64,000 bases of DNA from JAAZPT01 sp034180455 (GTDB lineage: Bacteria > Bacillota > Clostridia > Christensenellales > Aristaeellaceae). The position numbers were made by a program, and so were the translations under genes. The first letter of the stretch is position 1, and each line of letters begins with the position of its first letter. Below are positions 36,410 through 43,864 of the stretch, one piece after another. The notes below the pieces were generated by a model, which was not told where the DNA came from, did no database searches, and saw nothing but the letters and a program-made list of their open reading frames with translations. Location of the stretch: assembly GCA_034180455.1 (NCBI GenBank), contig JAXFOG010000006.1, forward strand, positions 62,001-126,000, read 5' to 3'.

Positions 36410-37673
36410 CAACTTTTATCCTTTTTATATCGGCTCCAAGAGATAATAACTTTTTCTCAATATGATCATATCCACGGTCTATATAGTGAACATTTGATAT
36501 CTCACTAACACCTTTAGCCATAAGACCTGCTATTATTAGTGCAGCACCTGCACGGAGGTCCGTTGCACTTACATGTGATCCATATAGCTCAGGTACACCA
36601 GTAATAAACAATGTTCTGCCGTTTTGTTGTATATTAGCACCCATACTTCTTAGCCTAGATACATGGTTAAATCTTGTTTCATAAATATTTTCATTAACAA
36701 TACTAGTTCCATTACACATTGTAAGCAAACTAGTCATAGGCTGTTGTAAATCAGTAGGGAATCCAGGATATACCTGTGTAGTGAAGTTAACAGCTCTATG
36801 CTTTGATATAGGGGAAACCCTTATGCAATCATCCATATCGGCTACTCTTACCCCAATTTCAAGTAGTTTTGCAGAAAGTGACTCCATATGAGTCGGAATA
36901 CAATTATGCAATACCACATCACCATGAGTAGCTGCTGCTGCGATCATCATAGTTCCCGTTTCTATTTGATCTGGTATTATACTATAAGTAGTGCCATGAA
37001 GGCTTTCAACACCACGTATCTTAATTATAGAGGTTCCTGCTCCACGTATTTTGGCACCCATACTGTTTAAAAAGTTAGCTAAATCAACTATATGTGGTTC
37101 TTTTGCAGCGTTATGTATTACCGTATTTCCCTTAGCCTTAACAGCTGCAAGCATAATGTTTATAGTAGCACCTACGCTAACACAGTCAAAATATACATCT
37201 GTTCCAATTAATTCTTTTGCTTTTCCACGTATTTTTCCACCAATTGTGCTCATCTCTGCACCCAAAGCACATAAGCCCTTTAAATGCTGATCTATAGGTC
37301 TGCCACCAATTTCGCAGCCTCCAATAGAAGAAATTTCTGCTTCTCCAAACTTGCCTAAAAAGGCACCCATAATATAATAGCTTGCACGTAGCAAAGAGGA
37401 TAGATGCTCGGGTATCGAAACAGAGTGTACACTTGTAGGATCAATGTATAACCTGTTATTATTTAAAATCTCAACTTTTGCTCCAACATAAGTGAGAATT
37501 TCTATTAGAGAGTATACATCATCTATATTAGGAATATTTTCAAGAGTGCATGGCTCATCGCTAAGTAATGCAGCAGGTATAATTGCAACTGCAGTATTTT
37601 TGCCACCACTAATATAAACATCACCAGTAAGTGGAATGCCTCCAGTGATCAATAATCTTTCATCGTTATACAA
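36402..37673 (-). CDS. murA: UDP-N-acetylglucosamine 1-carboxyvinyltransferase
   Basis: MurA transfers enolpyruvate to UDP-GlcNAc, the first committed step of peptidoglycan synthesis and the target of fosfomycin. The 423-residue protein has the N-terminal ISGGKNTAVA segment and the catalytic loop GGCEIGGRP with Cys120, the residue that fosfomycin modifies, plus DLRAGAALIIAG near the end. The start is TTG with GGGGG upstream. A minus-strand TATAAT (37724-37719) fits a promoter divergent from the coiled-coil gene. It is the first gene of an unusual unit continuing into the J-like protein, a solute-binding protein, galK and the GH65 phosphorylase. Confidence 0.96.
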   Translation of the reverse strand: MYNDERLLITGGIPLTGDVYISGGKNTAVAIIPAALLSDEPCTLENIPNIDDVYSLIEILTYVGAKVEILNNNRLYIDPTSVHSVSIPEHLSSLLRASYYIMGAFLGKFGEAEISSIGGCEIGGRPIDQHLKGLCALGAEMSTIGGKIRGKAKELIGTDVYFDCVSVGATINIMLAAVKAKGNTVIHNAAKEPHIVDLANFLNSMGAKIRGAGTSIIKIRGVESLHGTTYSIIPDQIETGTMMIAAAATHGDVVLHNCIPTHMESLSAKLLEIGVRVADMDDCIRVSPISKHRAVNFTTQVYPGFPTDLQQPMTSLLTMCNGTSIVNENIYETRFNHVSRLRSMGANIQQNGRTLFITGVPELYGSHVSATDLRAGAALIIAGLMAKGVSEISNVHYIDRGYDHIEKKLLSLGADIKRIKVDE

Positions 37674-37753
37674 TAGTGTTCCCCCAAATTATTAATAAAG
37701 AACAATAATAACAATAATATTATACACTAAAATCTATATTCTACAAATACATA

Positions 37754-37782
37754 TTGAATTAAATTAAATGTTCTATTATAAT
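37754..37782 (+). promoter_or_regulatory. Promoter for the coiled-coil membrane protein
   Basis: TTGAAT (37754-37759), 17 bases, TATAAT (37777-37782). The predicted start near 37789 lies after the in-frame ATG at 37768, which supports the later start at 37813. Confidence 0.75.
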
Positions 37783-37812
37783 AAAAGAAAAAAGAATATT
37801 TTGGAGGTAGTT

Positions 37813-38400
37813 ATGGACAAGAAATGTAATGGATCAAAACTTAACATATGGCTTACTATTTTGCTGGTTGCTGCAATAGTTGTTGCAATTGTTTCTCTAG
37901 TAGGTAAGAACAATCAAACTAAAGATTTAAATACTGTCAATGAAAAAATCAAGCAAATGCAAGAAGAGTATGACGTAAAAGCTGTCGAACTCCAAAAGCA
38001 AATTGATGAGAAGACACAAGAACTAAATGATCAGAAGGATTCTGCCAAGGCTGAGTTGGAAAAAATTATAAAGGAAAAAGATGAGGCAGCTGCTAAGATT
38101 ACTGAAGAGAAAGACAAAAAGATCGCAGAACTAAATACCCAAATTTCTGACACTGAAAAAAAGATTGAAGAGATAACAAATGAAAATAAAGGCAAATTTT
38201 CTCAGGAAGAGATTGATAAGAAAGTAAGTGAAGCAATAGCTCCTTTGCAAGAGAAGATTGATGAATTTAATAAGAATCAGGAAGGCTTAAAGAAATATAT
38301 TAGTGAATTTGTTCTAAAATATTCAAATGATATCACCACAAATGCAAAAGATGTCGTTTCTGAGCTTTCAACTGGCTTAGCAAAGATGTTTGCAAAATGA
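37813..38400 (+). CDS. Membrane-anchored coiled-coil protein
   Basis: This 195-residue protein has a short N-terminal tail, one hydrophobic helix (about residues 12-31) and a long, highly charged coiled coil (about 35-155) rich in Lys, Glu and Gln, with heptad-like KKIAELNTQISDTEKKIEE. A short C-terminal region ends in helix-like sequence. The ATG at 37813 has GGAGG nine bases upstream. The protein family is not recognised. It could be an envelope or division-associated spacer; that is a guess. It is a single-gene unit with its own promoter and terminator, just before rnpB. Confidence 0.7.
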   Translation: MDKKCNGSKLNIWLTILLVAAIVVAIVSLVGKNNQTKDLNTVNEKIKQMQEEYDVKAVELQKQIDEKTQELNDQKDSAKAELEKIIKEKDEAAAKITEEKDKKIAELNTQISDTEKKIEEITNENKGKFSQEEIDKKVSEAIAPLQEKIDEFNKNQEGLKKYISEFVLKYSNDITTNAKDVVSELSTGLAKMFAK

Positions 38401-38418
38401 TCTAAAATTAAGTTATTT

Positions 38419-38445
38419 ATGTGCAGCATAGACTGCACATTTTTA
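38419..38445 (+). terminator. Terminator after the coiled-coil gene
   Basis: ATGTGCAG (38419-38426) pairs with CTGCACAT (38433-38440), followed by a T-run. It separates this gene from rnpB. Confidence 0.8.
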
Positions 38446-38477
38446 TTGCTAAAATTTTTCCTATATTGTCCAATACA

Positions 38478-38506
38478 TTGACTTTTAAGCCATCTAATGC
38501 TAATAT
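38478..38506 (+). promoter_or_regulatory. Promoter for rnpB
   Basis: TTGACT (38478-38483), a 17-base spacer and TAATAT (38501-38506) predict a start at about 38513-38516, exactly where the RNase P RNA P1 helix begins. Confidence 0.8.
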
Positions 38507-38515
38507 TATTTGGAA

Positions 38516-38844
38516 AGCATAAGGTGGCCTAGCAATCGCATTGAAAAATGAGGAAAGTCCGAGCACCATAGGACAGAGTGCCGGCTAATTACCGGTAAAG
38601 GCGACTTTAAGGAAAGTGCAACAGAAATATACCGCCGTTTTCTCGGTAAGGGTGGAAAGGTAAGGTAAGAGCTTACCCACAATATGGTAACTTATTGTTG
38701 ATGTAAACCCCACTTGGTGCAAGATTCGAATTGAGCTATAAGATGTCCTACTTGCTCTAAAGAATCGCTAGAAGTTGTAGGCAACTGCAACTCCAGATAG
38801 ATGATTGCATAATACAGAACTCGGCTTACAGGCTACGCTTATGT
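38516..38844 (+). ncRNA. rnpB: RNase P RNA, bacterial class A
   Basis: This is the catalytic RNA that matures tRNA 5' ends. The most conserved blocks are all present: GAGGAAAGTCCGAGC near 38550, ACAG-AATATACCGCC near 38620-38635, GGTAAGAGC near 38663, TGGTGCAAGATTCGA near 38715, AGATAGATGATTGC near 38795 and ACAGAACTCGGCTTACAGGC near 38815. P1 is formed by GCATAAG at 38517-38523 and CTTATG at 38838-38843. The length of about 330 and the GGTAAGAGC region fit the ancestral class A type. The ends are set from P1 and the promoter, so they are accurate to a few bases. Only a short T-run follows, without a separate hairpin. Confidence 0.95.
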
Positions 38845-38858
38845 TTTTTGGAGTTAAT

Positions 38859-39179
38859 ATGTTTACAAAGCGATTATTTATAAGTTTCATATTGTTAGTT
38901 TTTATATTGCTCATGATTGTTGATGCAAGTTTTTATTCTAATTCGCTAAATTCAAATGAGCTTTCTTTTATTTCTTATTATAAGAATACTCCGTTACCAG
39001 ACAAAATTACAAATAAGTTCTACAAACCACGCTTTTATAGTGTTGTATTTATACCAGTTGTCTTATGCTTAGCTGTTTATCAAATGGCTGCTCGAGACTC
39101 AAACAGAAATCCATTAACTCTTAGATTGTATAGAAAGTCCGTTTATCAGGCTTTCCATCCAGATAGTAACTTTGTATAA
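38859..39179 (+). CDS. Small membrane protein upstream of secD
   Basis: This 106-residue protein starts at the ATG with GGAG five bases upstream; earlier in-frame ATGs lie inside rnpB and are rejected. It has two hydrophobic helices (about residues 5-23 and 60-77) joined by a polar loop of some 35 residues. The family is not recognised. The ribosome site lies immediately after the rnpB 3' end and no promoter is evident between them, so it may be read through from rnpB. It is followed 60 bases later by secD; a function in export is only a guess from position. Confidence 0.6.
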   Translation: MFTKRLFISFILLVFILLMIVDASFYSNSLNSNELSFISYYKNTPLPDKITNKFYKPRFYSVVFIPVVLCLAVYQMAARDSNRNPLTLRLYRKSVYQAFHPDSNFV

Positions 39180-39190
39180 CTCATCTATTA

Positions 39191-39219
39191 TTGAAATTGA
39201 TTTATACCAAAAATATTTT
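39191..39219 (+). promoter_or_regulatory. Weak candidate promoter for secDF
   Basis: TTGAAA (39191-39196), 17 bases, TATTTT (39214-39219). The match is moderate; secDF may instead be transcribed from further upstream. Confidence 0.35.
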
Positions 39220-39239
39220 ATAGAAAAGGAAGATGAAAT

Positions 39240-40565
39240 TTGAAGATCTTTTCAAAGACAAACAAACGCACGCGTTCAATTATTGCTTTGCTATTGGCAT
39301 TTATTTTGACGCTTGCAGTAGGCTACATTGGCATTAATGGAATGTGGCTAGATAACAAAGGGCTTTATAAGCTTTTGCCATGGATACCAAATACTGACGT
39401 TCAAAACAATTGGCCAGATAGTATTAAACTTGGTCTAGACCTTAAAGGTGGAGTATATGTAGAATATGAAGCAAAGCTTCCAGAAGATATAAATAATATG
39501 GATTTTGAGCTTTTGCTGAAAAATACTATTGACATAATGGCTACCAGACTTACAGATAAAGGTTTCCCAGAAGCTACTGTAGTTCAGTTTGGTACTAGTG
39601 GAATAAGAGTTGAGATACCAGATGTTCAGGATCCAAACGCAATACTTGATCTAATCGGTTCTCCTGCAAAACTTGAATTCTTAGATCCAGATGGTAATGT
39701 TTTTATGGAAGGAAAGCATCTGCAAACAGCTGTCGCTGCAAAGGATAATAATGCACAGCCAGTAATAAGCTTTACACTCACTCCAGAGGGTGCCAAAATT
39801 TTTGCTGATATGACAAGCAAAAACATTGGAAAGACTCTAGCTATACAGCTTGATGGTCAAAAAATAATGGAGCCTACTGTAAATGATGCCATACTTACAG
39901 GCTCTGGAATAATAAGTAACTTAGGAACAATGGAAAGAGCTCAGACTATTGCATTGCAAATTCAGTCAGGTGCTTTGCCACTAGAGATTACACAGCAAAA
40001 GGTTGATACAATATCAGCAACTCTTGGTATAGATGCCCTAGAAAAAGCAGTTTTTGCTGCTATTGTTGGTATTGCACTTGTAATGCTACTTATGATACTA
40101 AGGTATAGACTTAGTGGATTTGTAGCTTCATGGGCTATAGTTATTTATATCATAATGCTATTCTTCTTTATTGCAATTATTCCTGGTATTCAACTTACTC
40201 TTCCTGGTATAGCTGGTATAGTTTTAGGAATTGGTATGGCTGTTGATGCAAATATTATTATATGCGAAAGATTTAAAGAAGAAATTATAAGTGGGCGCCC
40301 AGTTGCACATGCATTTAGACTTGGATACAAGAATGCTCTCTCTGCTATAATCGATGCAAATATTACAACTATTATAGCTGCTATAGTATTACTAGGATTT
40401 GGTACTGGTTCTATAAAAGGTTTTGCAATAACATTGCTCTTAGGCGTACTTGTAAGCATGCTTAGTGCAATAGTTATCTCAAAATATTTGCTTAGAAACT
40501 TTATAAACATTAGTAATAAAACTAGCTTGTATACCCATGCTAAAGCAAAGGAGGTAGAAGCATAA
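39240..40565 (+). CDS. secD: Protein translocase subunit SecD
   Basis: SecD with SecF helps pull exported proteins through SecYEG using the proton gradient. This 441-residue form has an N-terminal helix, the extracytoplasmic region starting LGLDLKGGVYVEYEA, a second block LEKAVFAAIVG and five C-terminal helices with GIGMAVDANIII. It starts at TTG with AAGGA upstream; a nearby ATG at 39233 is in another frame. Its stop overlaps the secF start by one base. SecD and SecF are separate proteins here, unlike the fused SecDF of Bacillus. Confidence 0.96.
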   Translation: MKIFSKTNKRTRSIIALLLAFILTLAVGYIGINGMWLDNKGLYKLLPWIPNTDVQNNWPDSIKLGLDLKGGVYVEYEAKLPEDINNMDFELLLKNTIDIMATRLTDKGFPEATVVQFGTSGIRVEIPDVQDPNAILDLIGSPAKLEFLDPDGNVFMEGKHLQTAVAAKDNNAQPVISFTLTPEGAKIFADMTSKNIGKTLAIQLDGQKIMEPTVNDAILTGSGIISNLGTMERAQTIALQIQSGALPLEITQQKVDTISATLGIDALEKAVFAAIVGIALVMLLMILRYRLSGFVASWAIVIYIIMLFFFIAIIPGIQLTLPGIAGIVLGIGMAVDANIIICERFKEEIISGRPVAHAFRLGYKNALSAIIDANITTIIAAIVLLGFGTGSIKGFAITLLLGVLVSMLSAIVISKYLLRNFINISNKTSLYTHAKAKEVEA

Positions 40566-41488
40566 TGAAGGTAAAAGTAAAGAATCATTCAAAAATTTGC
40601 CTTGTTATTTCTGGAACTATTATGCTAGTAGCTTTAGTTATGAGCATTATGGGGTATGGAATTAACTATGGTCTTGACTTTGATGGGGGTCTAAATATTA
40701 AATATCAGATGAATAGTGAGTTTGATAATGCTGATATTGAAGCTGCTCTACACAATCAAAATATAAATGAATTTAAGATTTCAAAAGCTGGTGCTGATCA
40801 AACAGAACTACAGTTGCGTATTAGAGATATAAGCGATGAGGACGTACAAGTATTTAGAACGAAGTTAGAAGATGAGCTTCTAAAAAAATATCGGGATATG
40901 GATATTAAGAATGCTGCAGTTGCTTATGTTGGGCCTGTAGCTGGTGCAACTCTTATTAAAAATGCTTTTTTAAGTGTTGCTATTGCAAGCTTGCTTATGC
41001 TTATTTACATTGGATTTAGATTTGATCTTAACTCAGGGGTTGCTGCAGTCTTTGGCCTTGTGCATGATGTGCTAATAATGGTTTCATTTATGGTTATTTT
41101 CAGGTCTTTTATTCAAATGAACAGCACATTTATTGCTGCAATGCTTACAATAGTAGGCTATTCCATCAACAATACTATTGTAATATTTGATAGAATAAGA
41201 GAAAATAATAGAAAACCTGGATTCTCTTCTATTGATAAGAATGAGATTGTAAATATTTCTATAAGTGAGTCTTTGGGAAGAACAATCAACACTACCTTGA
41301 CAACTTTATTCACAATAGTTGCTCTATATGTTTTCGGCGTTGATGCTATTAAAGAATTTGCACTACCAATTATTATAGGAATTTTATCTGGTGTATATAG
41401 TGCAAACATGATAAATGGTTATGTTTGGGCATATCTTACAAAAACAAAGTTTTTAACTAAAAAGAATAAAAAGCCACAAAGAGCATAA
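40565..41488 (+). CDS. secF: Protein translocase subunit SecF
   Basis: This is the partner of SecD, 307 residues, with six expected membrane helices. The motifs GLDFDGGLN near residue 38 and VGYSINNTIVIFDRIRE near 200 are typical. A strong GGAGG site lies at the end of secD. The two genes overlap by one base and are followed by a terminator, so secDF is the end of this transcription unit. Confidence 0.96.
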   Translation: MKVKVKNHSKICLVISGTIMLVALVMSIMGYGINYGLDFDGGLNIKYQMNSEFDNADIEAALHNQNINEFKISKAGADQTELQLRIRDISDEDVQVFRTKLEDELLKKYRDMDIKNAAVAYVGPVAGATLIKNAFLSVAIASLLMLIYIGFRFDLNSGVAAVFGLVHDVLIMVSFMVIFRSFIQMNSTFIAAMLTIVGYSINNTIVIFDRIRENNRKPGFSSIDKNEIVNISISESLGRTINTTLTTLFTIVALYVFGVDAIKEFALPIIIGILSGVYSANMINGYVWAYLTKTKFLTKKNKKPQRA

Positions 41489-41497
41489 TTTTAGAAT

Positions 41498-41531
41498 GCC
41501 CCATAATCATTTTGTGATTGTGGGGCTTTTT
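41498..41531 (+). terminator. Terminator after secF, abutting recJ
   Basis: A 12-base-pair stem (41498-41509 with 41515-41526, one G-U pair) is followed by a T-run. The recJ ATG lies only nine bases later, which is unusually close. Confidence 0.85.
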
Positions 41532-41539
41532 GTATTTAT

Positions 41540-43843
41540 ATGAAGAAAATAATAAAAAGAATTGAATATAAATCAAATATAGTACTGCATGAATCTAACT
41601 TCATGAACGAACTATTACAATCATATGGGTTTGTAAATAAAGAAGAAGTGCATGAGTTTCTTTATCCAGATATAAAGAAACTCAACGATCCTTTTTTATT
41701 TAAAGACATGAAAACAGCAGTTGAGTTAATATTTAATGCAATAAAAATACAACAAAAAATAGTTGTTTTCCATGACTATGATTGTGATGGAGTATGTGCT
41801 AGTTTTGTCCTATCTTCCACAATCCGTCATATGGGTGGCAATGTCGATTGTATGTGTCCAACTAGGGAAGAGGGATATGGATTAAATCTAGACAGAATAA
41901 AGCTATTAAGTAAAAACTACAATCTGATAATTACTGTAGATTTAGGAATAAGTAATTATGATGAAGTGCGTTGTGCAAAGAATCTAGGAATGAATGTCAT
42001 TATAAGTGATCATCATCAGTTGCCAAGCATATTGCCTGAGGCAGATGCCATAATACATCCACAGATAGATCCGTATCCATTTAAATACTTATGTGGAACT
42101 GGTGTAGCTTATAAAATTGCTAAAGCGCTCATAGGAGAAGATGCAGATCAGCTACTAGACATTGTCGCAATAGCTACAATTGGAGACATTGTTACTCTCA
42201 CTGATGAAAATAGAATACTTGTAAAATTTGGCTTAGAAAAACTTTCTAATACTAATAATCTTGGATTAAGGGCGTTAATTGATGTTAGTGGACTTAATAA
42301 TAAAAAAGATATAAAGTCTTTAGATGTAGCGTTTAAAATCGTTCCGAGACTGAATGTGGCTGGAAGAATGCAAACAGCAGATATTGCATTAAAACTATTA
42401 CAAAGTGGTACTGTTGAAGAAGCAGAACAATATGCTGATTTGCTCAATGAGCTTAACAAATCAAGAAAAGAATCCGAACAGAGTATTATTAAAGCAGCTT
42501 TTGAACTATTATCAACTTATGATTTTAATAAAAACAAATTTATTGTTATAAGTGGTACTGATTGGAATTCCGGAATTGTTGGGCTTGCTGCAGGTAAAAT
42601 TTGTGAGAAATTTCATTTACCTGTTGCTGTTTTTTCGATAACTGATGATAAGGCAACAGCAAGTATACGCTCTATAAAAGGTTTGAACATTTATGAAGTT
42701 CTTAAACATTGTTCAGAATTATTTATCAAATGGGGAGGTCATGAGCAGGCTGCAGGTGTAACACTTTATTCCAATGATATTGAAAAGTTTTCAGAAATGG
42801 CCAATGACTATATTTCCAAAAATATTGATCCAAAAGTATTCATTCCACACATAGAATATGATCACATAATAGACCTAAATGATGTAACTATTCAAAATTG
42901 TAATTTTATTGAGCAATGCGAGCCTTTTGGAGAAGGAAATCCAAAACCAAAATTTTTGATAAATGATGTGCAAGTTTTATATGCAAAAAAAGTTGGATTA
43001 GATGGTAAGCATTTAAAGCTTTCACTTGGAGATAGAACTAATGATGTAAATGCTATTGCTTTTGGTATGGGGGACATGCTTAATGATTTACAAAACTCTG
43101 TTGAGATCATTGCAAATATGGAAAAGAATACGTTTAACGGTAATACAACTCCTCAGTTAATTATTCAACATATTGGATATAACATAGAAAATGAGCTTTT
43201 ACGCTTTGATAAAGTCAATGAGGATACTTTACTTACATATAAAATATCGTGGCTGTGTGAAGCTCTGAAAGAGAATCGAAGCAATTACACTGAAATAAAA
43301 AAATGTCAAAATAAATTAACAGACTACTATGGCACATTGGTTGTTTCTTATGATAAAAAGAAAATATATGATTATTATAAAAAAAATTATCAGTATATTG
43401 ATATTGCTACTAATTTGCCAACCAGCGAAACAACACTAAACTCTCTGATTGCTATGCCCGATTGGGATAAGATCAAAAATTATAAATATAATAACATAAT
43501 TATTCTCGATAGCAATGTAAGACAAGCTCAAGTTGATTTTTTGCATTTTCTTTACCCAACTTCTAATATTATTATCGAATGTAAAGTTGAACCTGATAAA
43601 AATATATATTTAGGAATTGAAATATTTAGACAAATATACATAAAACTTTTAAAAAACTGCTATAATAGTTTGGAAGATTTATCTCAGTCTATTGGAGAAG
43701 ATAAAGAAAAATTGCTTTTTGCATTATTTGTTTTTGAAAGTTTAGGCTTAATAATTTTCGATAAGGATAATTTTAAAATAACTGTAAACAAAAATCCTAA
43801 AAAATGCGATTTGGAGGATAGTCCTCTAATTAAGGCTTTATAG
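41540..43843 (+). CDS. recJ: Single-stranded-DNA exonuclease RecJ
   Basis: RecJ degrades single-stranded DNA 5' to 3' in recombination and repair. The DHH domain shows FHDYDCDGV near residue 77, TVDLGISN and SDHHQLPS. The DHHA1 domain carries WGGHEQAAG near 398. An OB fold and a long C-terminal region follow, giving 767 residues, as in other Firmicutes. The ATG at 41540 gives a normal N-terminus, but there is no clear ribosome site and a terminator hairpin lies directly upstream. Translation or transcription may therefore be conditional, or the start may be slightly different. It is followed by rel after 21 bases. Confidence 0.94.
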   Translation: MKKIIKRIEYKSNIVLHESNFMNELLQSYGFVNKEEVHEFLYPDIKKLNDPFLFKDMKTAVELIFNAIKIQQKIVVFHDYDCDGVCASFVLSSTIRHMGGNVDCMCPTREEGYGLNLDRIKLLSKNYNLIITVDLGISNYDEVRCAKNLGMNVIISDHHQLPSILPEADAIIHPQIDPYPFKYLCGTGVAYKIAKALIGEDADQLLDIVAIATIGDIVTLTDENRILVKFGLEKLSNTNNLGLRALIDVSGLNNKKDIKSLDVAFKIVPRLNVAGRMQTADIALKLLQSGTVEEAEQYADLLNELNKSRKESEQSIIKAAFELLSTYDFNKNKFIVISGTDWNSGIVGLAAGKICEKFHLPVAVFSITDDKATASIRSIKGLNIYEVLKHCSELFIKWGGHEQAAGVTLYSNDIEKFSEMANDYISKNIDPKVFIPHIEYDHIIDLNDVTIQNCNFIEQCEPFGEGNPKPKFLINDVQVLYAKKVGLDGKHLKLSLGDRTNDVNAIAFGMGDMLNDLQNSVEIIANMEKNTFNGNTTPQLIIQHIGYNIENELLRFDKVNEDTLLTYKISWLCEALKENRSNYTEIKKCQNKLTDYYGTLVVSYDKKKIYDYYKKNYQYIDIATNLPTSETTLNSLIAMPDWDKIKNYKYNNIIILDSNVRQAQVDFLHFLYPTSNIIIECKVEPDKNIYLGIEIFRQIYIKLLKNCYNSLEDLSQSIGEDKEKLLFALFVFESLGLIIFDKDNFKITVNKNPKKCDLEDSPLIKAL

Positions 43844-43864
43844 AAAATTCGGAGGTGGCTATCT

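Noticed and set aside
38805..38858. N-terminal extension of the small membrane protein
   Set aside because: It lies inside rnpB and lacks a ribosome site; the ATG at 38859 has one.
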